DNA of 64,000 bases from Thiopseudomonas acetoxidans (GCF_030362935.1 NZ_JAUCDY010000008.1:1-64000); one strand, 5' to 3'. Counted from the stretch's first letter, positions 1 to 9,104 are shown. Made by a program: numbers and translations. The notes: generated from the sequence alone by a model not told the origin.

Positions 1-252
1 GTTGCGCTCCTACCTAAGAGTGCGTTACACAGCACCGCTTTTGTGGCAGCCCAGCTTCTGGGCGATGCGGACTAAAAGCCAGCTTCGGTGCTGCAGGGCA
101 ATCATTCGCGCAAGAGTTGCGCTCCTACCTAAGAGTGCGTTACACAGCACCGCTTTTGTGGCAGCCCAGCTTCTGGGCGATGCGGACTAAAAACCAGCTT
201 CGGTACTGCTGGGCAATCAATCGCGCAAGAGTTGCGCTCCCAAAAATTAAAG
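1..252. repeat. 115-bp tandem repeat (BIME-like), two copies plus start of a third
   Basis: Bases 1-115 and 116-230 are direct copies differing at about four positions, and a third copy begins at 231 and is cut off after GTTGCGCTCC. Each unit holds a REP-type hairpin with a CTT loop (GCCCAG-CTT-CTGGGC, 49-63 in the first unit) and, about 50 bp on, an inverted REP half (GCGCAAGAGTTGCGC). The same family recurs near 6.77, 26.65, 29.04, 29.25, 31.8 and 39.5 kb. The array sits just past the 3' end of the efflux operon and may begin left of the window. No gene is supported here; the short open frames are repeat translations. Confidence 0.85.
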
Positions 253-1647
253 CTACTCCGCGGTTTCGCTTGTTGCTTGGTAGCTACCACCCAGAGATTT
301 ATAGAGATTGATCTCGCTGGTCAGCAGCGCCAGTTGCGTATTGATGCGTTGTTGCTGAGTGCTGAAGAGTAAACGCTGGGCATCAAGCAAGGTGAGTTGG
401 TTATCCACCCCTTCGCGGTAACGGCGTTCGGCCAAATCAAGGTAGGCTTGGCTGGATTCCAGCAGCTTATCTTGCGCAGCCAGCTGCTCGTTGTAGGTGC
501 TGCGTGCGATTAGTCCATCAGCCACTTCTTGGAAAGCGGTTTGAATGCTTTTTTCGTACTGCGCAATGCGTATATCTTTTTGCACTTTGCTGTAATCTAA
601 GCTGGCTTTGAGTCGACCTGAGTTAAAGATCGGCAGGCGCAACTGGGGTTGAAACAACCAAGTACCGCTGCCAGAACTGAACAAGTCAGAGAGCTCATTG
701 CTCATGCTGCCAGCCGTAGTCGTGAGGCTAATACTGGGAAAGAAAGCTGCACGTGCCGCACCGATATTGGCGTTGGCCGCTTTAAGCTGATGCTCAGCTT
801 GTAGGATATCTGGGCGACGCTGTAGCAGTTCTGCCGGTAGCGCAACCGGCAACTCTGCAAGCTGCACGCTAGACAGCTCCACGTTTTGCTTTAATTCAGG
901 AATAGGTGCGCCTAAAACCATCTGTAAGGCATTGCGGCTTTGCGCAACCTGACGCTGGAATTGCGCCAGACTTACGCGGGCATTATCAGCAGCCGTACGG
1001 GCTTGTTGTAGCTCCAGCGCTGAAGCAACGCCTGCGTCATAGCGGCTTTGCACCAGTTTTAGGCTGCTTTCATAGGTCTCTAAGGTGGATTGCACTAGTG
1101 CCAAGGAAGCCTGATCGGCTTGATGGCTTAACCAAGCCGTAGCGACGTTGGCGATGAGGCTGAGTTCGGCACTGCGCTGGGCTTGCTCACTAGCAAAATA
1201 GGTTTCTAATGCCTGTTGACGCAAGCTGTTTAAACGGCCGAAAAAGTCGATTTCCCACGCTGTGATACCCAAAGAGGCGGAGTACTGACTGTTAATAGTC
1301 GACTCCTCTGTGGGAGACATATTTTTGGGAATACGTTGTCTGTTGCCGCCACCAGCTGCATCCACAGCAGGGAATAGCGCACTACGATCAATGCGGTACT
1401 GCGCGCGAAAGGCTTCGACGTTGAGTGCTGCAACTCGTAAATCTTTATTGTGCTCAAGCGCTGTTTCAATTAAGAGCTGCAGGTTTTCATCCGCAAAGAA
1501 ATGCTGCCAATCAGGCGTTTCTGCGTTTTGCTGTGCTTGTGCTTGCCAGCTTGCCGCAAAGGGTGCTTCGGGCTGTTGGTATTTTGGCGCCATGCTACAG
1601 CCGCTAAGACCTAAGGCAGCAGCCAAGGTTAAAGTGCGGAGCTTCAT
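253..1647 (-). CDS. oprM: Outer-membrane channel of RND efflux pump (OprM type)
   Basis: This 464-residue protein is the outer-membrane exit duct of the tripartite pump encoded with the next two genes. It begins with a lipoprotein signal whose lipobox ends LSGC, followed by the two repeated outer-membrane efflux protein domains (about residues 60-250 and 260-450). The stretches RVAALNVEAFRAQYRI, LLQRRPDILQAEHQL, ARAAFFPSISLTT and GVDNQLTLLDAQR match OprM closely. The start codon overlaps the mexB stop by 4 bp (ATGA), so the two are translationally coupled. The gene ends just before the tandem repeat array. Whether the pump corresponds to MexAB-OprM or TtgABC in substrates cannot be read from sequence. 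Confidence 0.93.
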   Translation of the reverse strand: MKLRTLTLAAALGLSGCSMAPKYQQPEAPFAASWQAQAQQNAETPDWQHFFADENLQLLIETALEHNKDLRVAALNVEAFRAQYRIDRSALFPAVDAAGGGNRQRIPKNMSPTEESTINSQYSASLGITAWEIDFFGRLNSLRQQALETYFASEQAQRSAELSLIANVATAWLSHQADQASLALVQSTLETYESSLKLVQSRYDAGVASALELQQARTAADNARVSLAQFQRQVAQSRNALQMVLGAPIPELKQNVELSSVQLAELPVALPAELLQRRPDILQAEHQLKAANANIGAARAAFFPSISLTTTAGSMSNELSDLFSSGSGTWLFQPQLRLPIFNSGRLKASLDYSKVQKDIRIAQYEKSIQTAFQEVADGLIARSTYNEQLAAQDKLLESSQAYLDLAERRYREGVDNQLTLLDAQRLLFSTQQQRINTQLALLTSEINLYKSLGGSYQATSETAE

Positions 1648-4600
1648 TCTGCATTCTCCTGTGTATTTGTATTGGCTTTGCGGCTAAATAAACTGGTGAC
1701 TATCACATAGAAGAAGGGCACAAAGAATACGGCCATTACCATGGCTGCAATCATCCCGCCAATCACACCTGTACCAATGGCATGTTTACTGCCCGCACCG
1801 GCACCTGAGGAAATGGCCAGCGGTGTTACCCCAAGGATAAACGCCAGTGAGGTCATAATGATGGGACGGAAACGAATACGGCAGGCTTCAATGGTTGCCT
1901 CAGTCAGTCCCATACCTTGCTCGTACAAAGACTTAGCAAATTCAACAATCAAAATGGCGTTACGTGAGGACAAGCCAATAGTGGTGAGTAAGCCAATTTG
2001 GAAATAAACGTCATTGGACAGACCGCGACCGTAGGTGGCGAGTAACGCACCAATGATTCCCAAGGGTACGACTAAAATCACGGCAAAGGGTACTGACCAG
2101 CTTTCATACAGAGCCGCTAGACAGAGAAATACAACCAAGATCGAAATGGCGTAGAGCGATAATGCTTGGTCGCCCGAGAGACGCTCTTCATAGGAAAGTC
2201 CCGTCCACGACATGCCGATACCTGCAGGCATTTTTTGCATAATTTCTTCTACGGCCAGCATAGCGTCACCCGAACTGTAGCCCGGCGCAGCTGCACCTTG
2301 GATTTCCATTGCTGCAATACCGTTATAACGCGATAGCTTGGGTGGGCCAAACACCCACTCGCCGGATGCAAAACTGGAGAACGCAATCATCTTACCTTCG
2401 TTGTTGCGTACGTACCATTTGTCTAAGTCTTCCGGGTTCATGCGTGCATCAGCTTGACCTTGCAGCATGACTTTCTTAACCCGACCGCGGTCGATAAAGT
2501 CATTGATATAACTACTGCCCCAACCGATAGACAGGGTTTGGTTGATGTCGCTGAGGGTAATGCCCATGCTGCTGGCTTTTTCATCATCAATAGTCAGCTG
2601 AAACTGCGCCTCATCACGCAAGCCGTTCGGACGCACTTGGAATAAGCGCGGGTCTTGGTTAGCCAGTTGCACGAACTGGTCACGTGCCTGACTTAAGGTT
2701 TCATGGCCCACACTGGCGCGATCTTGTAAGAAAAAGTTAAAGCCCGAGGCGTTACCCAGCTCCATTACCGCAGGCGGGGCAAAGGCAAACACCATGGCAT
2801 CACGCAATGAGAAGAAATGCATTTGCGCTCGCTGTGCTAGCGAGAATACATTCTGCTCAGGACGAGTACGCTCTTCCCAAGGTTTTAAGCCAATAAACGC
2901 CATGGCTGAGTTTTGTCCACGACCGGCAAAGTTAAAACCGTTAATGGTAAACACAGAGCGTACGGTGTCTGCCTCTTCTGTGAGTAAATATTCGCGCATC
3001 TGCTTAACTACATCATAGGTGCGCTCAAAACTAGAACCAGCTGGTGTTTGCACTTGCGCGTAAAGAACGCCTTGGTCCTCATCCGGCAAGAACGCGCTAG
3101 GAATCTTAGTAAACATCCAGCCCATAATGGCGACAATGATTAGGTACAAAAAGAAGTAGGGTGCTTTACGACGTAAGATGCTGCCTACACCGCGTTCATA
3201 GCCATTGACACCTTTTTGAAAGGAGCGGTTAAACCAGCCAAAAAAACCACGTTTTTCAATATTTTGACCTTTGGGGATAGGTTTAAGCATGGTGACGCAC
3301 AGCGCCGGGGTAAAGATTAACGCTACCAGCACCGAAAGCACCATCGCTGCAACAATGGTGACGGAGAACTGCTTGTAAATAGCACCTACAGAACCCTCAA
3401 AGAAGGCCATAGGAATAAATACCGCCGACAACACCAAGCCAATACCGACCAGTGCGCCTTGAATCTGCCCCATCGACTTACGGGTGGCTTCAAGCGGCGG
3501 CAAACCCTCTTCTTCCATCACCCGTTCAACGTTTTCAACCACCACAATGGCGTCATCCACCAGCAAACCAATAGCCAAAACCATGGCAAACATGGTGAGG
3601 GTGTTAATGCTGTAACCAAAGGCAGCCAACACACCAAAGGTTCCTAGAATAACCACAGGCACGGCTAATGCGGGAATAAGCGTAACGCGCAGGTTTTGCA
3701 GGAATAAGTACATCACTAAGAACACCAGCGCAAAGGCTTCGGCTAGGGTGATGACTACACCTTTAATGGAAGCGGAAATTACGGGCGTGGTGTCATAAGG
3801 GTAGACAACTTTTAAACCTTGCGGAAAGAAGGGTTCAATTTCAGCAATGGTTTGCCGTACTGCTTTGGCGGTATCGAGTGCGTTGGCACCGGTTGCCAAT
3901 TTGATACCTAAACCCGTTGCCGGCATGCCGTTAAACTCAGCGGTAATGGCGTAGTTTTCACCACCAAACTCAATATCGGCAACATCTTTCAGACGGACTT
4001 GTGCACCGTCATTTTTCACTTTCAGCAAAATATTGCCAAACTGCTCCGGTGTTTCTAGACGGGTTTTACCAATAATAGTCGCTGTGAGTTGTTGGCCGGG
4101 TGAGGCCGGCAAGCCGCCAAGCTGTCCCGATGAAACCTGTACGTTTTGTGTGCGTATGGCATTGGCGACATCAACGGGTGTTAACGCGAAGTTATTCAGT
4201 TTGGCGGGATCAAGCCAGATACGCATCGCATACTGCGCACCAAACACCTGGAAGTCACCCACGCCAGCAGTACGAGAAATAGCATCCTGTACGTTGGAGA
4301 TAACATAATCAGCAATGTCATTCTTGTCCATGCTGCCGTCTTCGGAGACGAAACCCAACACCATTAAGAAGTTACGCGCGGATTTGGTCACGCGAATTCC
4401 CTGTTGTTGCACTTCTTGGGGCAGCAGCGGTGTGGCTAGCTGTAGCTTGTTTTGTACCTGCACCTGCGCGACATCGGGGTCGGTGGTTGGTTCAAAGGTC
4501 ACGCTAATGGACATGCTACCGTCCGAGTTGCTTTCCGAGGAAATATAACGCAGACCATCAAGGCCGTTGAGCTGCTGCTCAATCACCTGCACGACGGTAT

Positions 4601-4775
4601 CTTGCACTGTCTTAGCTGAAGCACCACGGTAGGACACGCTAATGCCAACGGTGGGCGGTGCAATGCTGGGGTATTGGTTAACGGGCAGCTTTAAAATAGA
4701 CAAGCCACCAATCAACATGGTTACGAGGGCGAGAACCCAAGCAAAAATGGGGCGATCAATAAAAAAATTCGACAT
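1644..4775 (-). CDS. mexB: RND multidrug efflux transporter, inner-membrane pump (MexB type)
   Basis: A 1043-residue HAE1-family RND transporter of full length, which expels drugs and other amphiphiles using the proton motive force. The N-terminus MSNFFIDRPIFAWVLAL is the typical first membrane helix. The proton-relay Asp pair lies in GLLVDDAIVVVENVERV, and the second-half helices with the family Lys/Thr residues follow in the last 150 residues. Two large periplasmic porter loops separate the two sets of six helices. It lies 12 bp downstream of mexA and overlaps oprM by 4 bp, forming a single operon read leftward. MexB, TtgB and AcrB are near neighbours; the name is chosen from operon context. 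Confidence 0.95.
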   Translation of the reverse strand: MSNFFIDRPIFAWVLALVTMLIGGLSILKLPVNQYPSIAPPTVGISVSYRGASAKTVQDTVVQVIEQQLNGLDGLRYISSESNSDGSMSISVTFEPTTDPDVAQVQVQNKLQLATPLLPQEVQQQGIRVTKSARNFLMVLGFVSEDGSMDKNDIADYVISNVQDAISRTAGVGDFQVFGAQYAMRIWLDPAKLNNFALTPVDVANAIRTQNVQVSSGQLGGLPASPGQQLTATIIGKTRLETPEQFGNILLKVKNDGAQVRLKDVADIEFGGENYAITAEFNGMPATGLGIKLATGANALDTAKAVRQTIAEIEPFFPQGLKVVYPYDTTPVISASIKGVVITLAEAFALVFLVMYLFLQNLRVTLIPALAVPVVILGTFGVLAAFGYSINTLTMFAMVLAIGLLVDDAIVVVENVERVMEEEGLPPLEATRKSMGQIQGALVGIGLVLSAVFIPMAFFEGSVGAIYKQFSVTIVAAMVLSVLVALIFTPALCVTMLKPIPKGQNIEKRGFFGWFNRSFQKGVNGYERGVGSILRRKAPYFFLYLIIVAIMGWMFTKIPSAFLPDEDQGVLYAQVQTPAGSSFERTYDVVKQMREYLLTEEADTVRSVFTINGFNFAGRGQNSAMAFIGLKPWEERTRPEQNVFSLAQRAQMHFFSLRDAMVFAFAPPAVMELGNASGFNFFLQDRASVGHETLSQARDQFVQLANQDPRLFQVRPNGLRDEAQFQLTIDDEKASSMGITLSDINQTLSIGWGSSYINDFIDRGRVKKVMLQGQADARMNPEDLDKWYVRNNEGKMIAFSSFASGEWVFGPPKLSRYNGIAAMEIQGAAAPGYSSGDAMLAVEEIMQKMPAGIGMSWTGLSYEERLSGDQALSLYAISILVVFLCLAALYESWSVPFAVILVVPLGIIGALLATYGRGLSNDVYFQIGLLTTIGLSSRNAILIVEFAKSLYEQGMGLTEATIEACRIRFRPIIMTSLAFILGVTPLAISSGAGAGSKHAIGTGVIGGMIAAMVMAVFFVPFFYVIVTSLFSRKANTNTQENAE

Positions 4776-4787
4776 GAAGTAACTCGC

Positions 4788-5924
4788 TTATTTGGCTGAA
4801 TCGGTGGAGTTGCTGTGCGCCACATTTTTAGCCGGATAAGTTTCTACGGTCACGCCCGGCTGAATAAACTGTAGCCCTTCAGTAATGATTCGGTCGCCGT
4901 CCTGCAAACCTTCGCTGACGAGCCAGAAATTGCCAGAGGTTCTTTCTGCTTTAAGGGTGCGCAATTCGACTTGATTGTCTTGGTTGACAACCATGGCGAT
5001 AGCATCTCCTCTTGGGTTGCGTGATACACCTTGCTGAGGTGCCAAGATAGCTTGGCTGTTAACACCAGAAACAAGGCTGGCTTGGACAAACATGCCGGGT
5101 AATAGCAAACCGTCGGGGTTGGGGAATACTGCGCGCAGCGTGACAGAGCCGGTACTGGGATCTACAGAAACCTCAGAAAACTCAAGTGTGCCTTGGTGCG
5201 GATAGACGCTGCCGTCTTGTAGCTTTAAGCTCACCTGTGCTGCAGTTTCGCCAGCTTTTTCCAGCTGACCGCTGGCCATTTCGCGGCGTAAACGTAGCAA
5301 ATCATTAGCGGATTGGGTTACATCCACATAAATAGGGTCCAGTTGTTGGATAACAGCCAGTTCTTGTACTTGGCCGTTATTAACCAGCGCCCCTTCGCTT
5401 ACCGAGGAGCGTCCAATACGACCTGAAATAGGTGCAAGCACTTTGGTGTACTGCAGGTCAATTTTGGCTTTTTCAAGAGCGGCTTCTGCCTGTAGGCTGG
5501 CGGCTTTAGCATCGTCGTATTGCTGACGGCTAACCGCTTGGTCGGCCACTAGGGTTTTATAGCGCTCAGCTAAGGAGCTTGCTGAAAGGTAGCTTGCTTG
5601 TGCGCTCTTCAGTGTGGCGGCATAGATAGCGGGATCGATTTGGTACAGCTGCTGATTAGCCTTAACCTCGCTGCCTTCTTTAAATAAGCGCTGTAAAACG
5701 ATTCCACTAACCTGTGGCCGAACTTCAGCGATGCGATACGCAGCAGTACGCCCCGGGAGTTCGCTGGTGAGAGTGTAGGCTTGGGTAGTGATAGTGTAGA
5801 TGCCCACTTTGGGTGCAGGCTGGGCTTGCTGCGGGGTTTCATCGGGTGCATTACAAGCGCTGATCAATAGGCTGGTAGCCAAAGTTAACGATAAAGCCTT
5901 GGCGCGAGAAAAAGGATGATTCAT
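4788..5924 (-). CDS. mexA: RND efflux periplasmic adaptor / membrane fusion protein (MexA type)
   Basis: This 378-residue lipoprotein bridges the inner-membrane pump and the outer-membrane channel. The signal ends LLISAC with the lipidated Cys near residue 24. The order is hairpin-lipoyl-beta-barrel: the lipoyl half motif near residues 65-100 (RPQVSGIVLQRLFKEGSEV), a coiled-coil hairpin around 100-165, then KVLAPISGRIGRSSVSEGALV and a beta barrel. It is the first gene of the mexA-mexB-oprM operon. No repressor gene (MexR, NalC/NalD, TtgR type) lies next to it, unlike many Pseudomonas pumps. A dyad at 5956-5978 just upstream is a candidate operator. Confidence 0.94.
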   Translation of the reverse strand: MNHPFSRAKALSLTLATSLLISACNAPDETPQQAQPAPKVGIYTITTQAYTLTSELPGRTAAYRIAEVRPQVSGIVLQRLFKEGSEVKANQQLYQIDPAIYAATLKSAQASYLSASSLAERYKTLVADQAVSRQQYDDAKAASLQAEAALEKAKIDLQYTKVLAPISGRIGRSSVSEGALVNNGQVQELAVIQQLDPIYVDVTQSANDLLRLRREMASGQLEKAGETAAQVSLKLQDGSVYPHQGTLEFSEVSVDPSTGSVTLRAVFPNPDGLLLPGMFVQASLVSGVNSQAILAPQQGVSRNPRGDAIAMVVNQDNQVELRTLKAERTSGNFWLVSEGLQDGDRIITEGLQFIQPGVTVETYPAKNVAHSNSTDSAK

Positions 5925-5955
5925 GTCGAGCAGTCCTGAAATTGGGTTGTAACAC

Positions 5956-5978
5956 TTAAAGTAACGTGGTCACTTTAA
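5956..5978. promoter_or_regulatory. Inverted repeat in the mexA leader, candidate repressor operator
   Basis: TTAAAGT and ACTTTAA form perfect 7-bp arms around a 9-bp centre that itself contains AC..GT symmetry. The dyad lies 32-54 bp upstream of the mexA start, where a TetR- or MarR-type repressor of efflux would bind. It is the only clear symmetrical site I see in the 306-bp gap between mexA and ybaK (5925-6230); the rest of that gap is AT-rich with no gene. The binding protein is unknown and no regulator gene is adjacent. Confidence 0.4.
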
Positions 5979-6230
5979 ACAACAATAAAAATAAAATACC
6001 GACTAATTAGAGCTACCTAGCTAGAAGAACCTTGGTGAGTGCCTAGCAGATGATTTTGAGCTGTTTTTATTATGTCTGCGTTAATGCTGACGCGAGGGAA
6101 AAAAGCAACTCTAATTATGAACTCTATTAAGCGTAGAATACAGTGTTTTTGGGTAGGGCAGTAATATACATACATTGATGTATGTTAGTAAACCGACAAA
6201 GCGTGAGTATTTATTTCAAGGGTTCTGTAG

Positions 6231-6698
6231 ATGACTCCAGCGATCAATTTGCTTAAGAAGAAAAAAATAAACTATCAAATACATAGCTATGAGCATGATC
6301 CCCGTGCAGCTTCCTATGGCCTAGAAGCAGCGGAAAAGCTGGCTTTAGATCCAGCGCGGGTATTTAAAACGTTGCTGGTGCAAACAGAAGCCAAAGAGCT
6401 GTTGGTGGCGATTTTGCCGGTTAAGAACAGTTTGAATTTAAAACAGCTTGCCAGTGCAGCTAAGGTGAAGAAACTTGAAATGGCTGATCCCCAGCAGGCG
6501 CAGCGCACCACAGGTTATCTTTTGGGCGGGATAAGTCCTCTAGGACAGAAAAAAGCGTTGCGTACCTTTGTGGATCAAAGTGCTGCGGATTTTGCGACTA
6601 TCTTTGTCAGTGCCGGCAGGCGAGGTTTGGAGATTGAATTGCAGGCTGACGATCTGTTGCAGTTAACCGCTGGAGTTTCGGCAGAGATTACGGCTTAG
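6231..6698 (+). CDS. ybaK: Cys-tRNA(Pro)/Cys-tRNA(Cys) deacylase YbaK
   Basis: A 155-residue protein of the YbaK/EbsC trans-editing family, which hydrolyses Cys-tRNA(Pro) mischarged by prolyl-tRNA synthetase. It fits the usual length (about 155-160). Family features seen are MTPAINLLKKKKINYQIHSY at the N-terminus, ALDPARVFKTLLVQ with the conserved Lys, LPVKNSLNLKQLA, and the Gly-rich GYLLGGISPLGQKK and SAGRRGLEIELQ strands. It is a single gene, divergent from mexA and followed by a REP element. The ATG at 6231 is the only start that keeps the conserved N-terminus. Confidence 0.92.
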   Translation: MTPAINLLKKKKINYQIHSYEHDPRAASYGLEAAEKLALDPARVFKTLLVQTEAKELLVAILPVKNSLNLKQLASAAKVKKLEMADPQQAQRTTGYLLGGISPLGQKKALRTFVDQSAADFATIFVSAGRRGLEIELQADDLLQLTAGVSAEITA

Positions 6699-6763
6699 CG
6701 CTCCAACCAAAGGACGGGTGGGCATTCTGTGCTGTTGTTTTTGCACCAAGGCGCTGCACCTGC

Positions 6764-6785
6764 GGGAGCGCAACTTTTGCGCGAA
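6764..6785 (+). repeat. REP-type hairpin element
   Basis: GGGAGCGCAACTTTTGCGCG carries the family hairpin GCGCAA-CTT-TTGCGC (6768-6782). It lies between ybaK and the convergent alkA gene, the usual extragenic position of Pseudomonas REPs, and may help end transcription from both sides. Confidence 0.7.
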
Positions 6786-6828
6786 GTGGAGTGCGCTCCA
6801 TTCAAGAAGTCAAACCCCAGCTGACGCG

Positions 6829-7722
6829 TTATGCCGCTAGGCCGGCTGATTGCCACAGATGCGCCGCTGCCAGCGCGCGCCAAGGGGCAAATTGGGCGAG
6901 CCAGGCTTGGGTTTGTTTGGCGCTGATGGTTTCTTGGTTGAGCACTATTTTTAAATAGCGCTGTACAGCCGCATCGCCATGCACTGAGCTATCTAGCCAA
7001 GCACAGCCGCGCATCAGTGTGTAATTGACCGTCCACGGACCGATGCCGCGTATGCGCAGTAATTGCTCTTGTAGCTGCTCTACTTGCTGTGCGTTACTTT
7101 GATAATCAATCTGAATCACACCCCCAGCGATTTGCTGGCTAACCGTTTGCAGCGCTTGGGCTTTAGTGTTTGACAGGCCAACACTTCTAAGTTGTTCAAC
7201 ACTAAACTGGCTAACCTGCTGCGCATTTGGGTAACACAAAAAGCCACTGCTGTGGCTGTGATTAATAAGCTGAATAAGTTTTCTGCGTAAACTCACAGCA
7301 GCGGCAACGCTGACCTGTTGCCCAAGTATGGCCCAGCTCACGGCTTCAAACGGCGTGGTGGTTTGGGCAAAACGTAAGCCTCGTTGCTGTTGAATAATAG
7401 CGCCCAACTGTGGATGCGTTAAGAAGGCTTGCTCAAAACCGCTGACATCCTGCTGAAGCCCGGTAATGTGTTCAATCCAAGCATTAAAGGGTTCTTGCGC
7501 ATATGAACCCTTAGCAGGGTTATCAATTTGCAGTTCAGCTTGTACATGTGAAGGAGTAAAAACCAAGCTCAATAATGCTGGCTGCTGTTGGTACATCAAC
7601 GCCTTAATAATGGTTTGTCCGTCAATTTTTTCAGAGGGACTGTGCGGATCGCGCAGATAAAAAGAGAGAAAATCCTGCACGCGGAAATTATTTGGAAGTT
7701 TAACTTGGTAAGATAGCTGCAT
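6829..7722 (-). CDS. alkA: DNA-3-methyladenine glycosylase II (AlkA family)
   Basis: A 297-residue monofunctional HhH-GPD DNA glycosylase that excises alkylated bases in base-excision repair. An AlkA-type N-terminal domain is followed by FEAVSWAILGQQVSVAAA, which matches the AlkA core helix, then the helix-hairpin-helix LLRIRGIGPWTVNYTLMRG and the Gly/Pro-Asp loop. The catalytic Asp is probably that in HGDAAVQRY (about residue 250). I start at the ATG at 7722; an in-frame TTG at 7752 would add ten residues, but neither has a convincing ribosome site. No Ada regulator or methyltransferase lies beside it. Confidence 0.85.
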   Translation of the reverse strand: MQLSYQVKLPNNFRVQDFLSFYLRDPHSPSEKIDGQTIIKALMYQQQPALLSLVFTPSHVQAELQIDNPAKGSYAQEPFNAWIEHITGLQQDVSGFEQAFLTHPQLGAIIQQQRGLRFAQTTTPFEAVSWAILGQQVSVAAAVSLRRKLIQLINHSHSSGFLCYPNAQQVSQFSVEQLRSVGLSNTKAQALQTVSQQIAGGVIQIDYQSNAQQVEQLQEQLLRIRGIGPWTVNYTLMRGCAWLDSSVHGDAAVQRYLKIVLNQETISAKQTQAWLAQFAPWRALAAAHLWQSAGLAA

Positions 7723-7944
7723 AGTTTTGGCTTGAGTTTTAAGTGTTTTCAATGGATAGGCGTTTGAGTGTCGGTAAAGATTAAGCTTACGTCTTTTAGC
7801 CTATGGTAGTGTATGTGTCGTTTGTGTATGTTACTGCGTCACAGAGGGTATTGTTGGTTGGTGTACTCTATTTGAAGTATATATTTTTAGCTGTTGGTGA
7901 CTGGCAAGTCTGAACTAGAGCCGCTAGTCATCCGTGCGAGTTTA

Positions 7945-8141
7945 GTAAGCACTGAATAATTATCTACGTTGTTAGGGCGTTGTTAAAAATCGGCTCAAAA
8001 TGCTCATTTACTTCGTGTAAACTGCGCTTTTTCGCCGATTTGATTCGCTCGCGCTCACCCTTTGGGCCAGCCTTTGGCTGTTACTCCCGTTGGTCTTTGC
8101 GCCTAGCCCTGACGGCCTTGCAAACATTATTCAGCGCTTTC
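7945..8141 (+). mobile_element. 197-bp MITE-like element, variant class, with TTTA duplication
   Basis: The ends are imperfect inverted repeats: GTAAGCACTGAATAAT on the left, and GAAAGCGCTGAATAAT as the reverse complement of the right end. TTTA flanks both sides (7941-7944 and 8142-8145), as expected of a target duplication. Inside lies the same 41-nt core as the 140-bp MITEs, from TCAAAATGCTCATTTACT to GCGCTTTTTCGC, with only two differences. The arms enclosing the core differ, AAATCGGC/GCCGATTT here, but still pair. The element ends 21 bp before the FabH-like start codon, so any promoter of that gene lies in it or beyond it. An open frame through the element into the gene is accidental. The rest of the 7723-8162 gap shows nothing else I can name. 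Confidence 0.75.
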
Positions 8142-8162
8142 TTTAGTATTGGAAAAAACACA

Positions 8163-9104
8163 ATGATCGGTATTCGCAGCATAGCAAGTTACATCCCGGA
8201 AGGCAGAATTGATAACGTTGCGCAGGCACAGTCGTTTGGGCGTGACGAAGAGTTTGTGGTCAATAAGCTAGGCACTAAGACCTTATCGGTAAAGGATGAG
8301 GCGCAGGAAACCTCCGATCTGTGCGTCAAGGCCGTAGACAATTTATTAGCGAAGAACCCACAGCTAAAAAAAGAAGATATCCAAGCCTTGGTGGTGATTA
8401 CACAAAATGGTGATGCCGAGGCGTTGCCACATACCTCAGCAATCGCGCAGCACAAACTTGGTTTGCCAACGACCACCGCGTGTTTTGATATTTCTTTAGG
8501 CTGTTCTGGCTATGTGTACGGCTTATATATAGTGCAAGGCTTTATGCAGGCTACAGGCATGAAAAATGCGGTAATGGTTACCGCGGATCCCTACTCAAAA
8601 ATCATGGATCGCAATGACCGCATGACTACTTTGCTGTTTGGCGATGCCGCTACAGCTACCTGGATGACCAGTGATGAGCCTGTGTGGAAATTAAGCGCGC
8701 AAAGCTTTGGTGGTGATGGCGCAGGGGCTGAGTATCTGAAGGTTGAAGACGGCCATTTCTTTATGAATGGTCGTCAGGTATTTAATTTCGCCAGTGTAAA
8801 AATTATTCCCAATATGCAGGAAGTGCTCGATAAGGTTGGACTGAGCTTTGCTGATGTACAAGCGATTTGTCTGCATCAGGGCAGTGGTGCAATTGTTGAC
8901 GCGATTGCTAAGCGTCTGGGTGAAGAGCATGCCGAGAAAGTCATCAAGGATATGTTTGGTGCTGGCAATACAGTTTCTTCTTCCATCCCTATGCTACTTG
9001 AGCACTATGCGGATAATCCGCAATGGAAGAATGTGCTGATTAGCGGTTTTGGTGTGGGGCTGTCGTGGGGCTCTGCTTTACTGCAGCGCGTTAATTCTCA
9101 GTAG
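8163..9104 (+). CDS. 3-oxoacyl-ACP synthase III family protein (FabH-like)
   Basis: A 313-residue thiolase-fold condensing enzyme. The Cys-His-Asn triad is readable as C114 in DISLGCSGYVYG, H238 in ICLHQGSG and N269 in FGAGNTVSSSIP, so it should be active in Claisen condensation of an acyl-CoA or acyl-ACP. It stands alone, not in a fab cluster, so a role in fatty acid initiation, an alkylquinolone-like pathway or another acyl product is undecided. I choose the ATG at 8163 because the open frame upstream runs only through the inserted repeat. The ribosome site (GGAAAAAA) is weak. Its 3' end overlaps the convergent mltF by 14 bp. Confidence 0.85.
   Translation: MIGIRSIASYIPEGRIDNVAQAQSFGRDEEFVVNKLGTKTLSVKDEAQETSDLCVKAVDNLLAKNPQLKKEDIQALVVITQNGDAEALPHTSAIAQHKLGLPTTTACFDISLGCSGYVYGLYIVQGFMQATGMKNAVMVTADPYSKIMDRNDRMTTLLFGDAATATWMTSDEPVWKLSAQSFGGDGAGAEYLKVEDGHFFMNGRQVFNFASVKIIPNMQEVLDKVGLSFADVQAICLHQGSGAIVDAIAKRLGEEHAEKVIKDMFGAGNTVSSSIPMLLEHYADNPQWKNVLISGFGVGLSWGSALLQRVNSQ

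Noticed and set aside
1..252. CRISPR array
   Set aside because: The repeat is a 115-bp contiguous tandem unit with no unique spacers and no cas genes.
2..311. Two short open frames with near-identical protein sequence at the left edge
   Set aside because: They are translations of the 115-bp tandem repeat with no ribosome site or family match.
7980..8162. N-terminal extension of the FabH-like protein by 61 codons
   Set aside because: These codons translate the inserted MITE-like element; family homology begins at the ATG at 8163.
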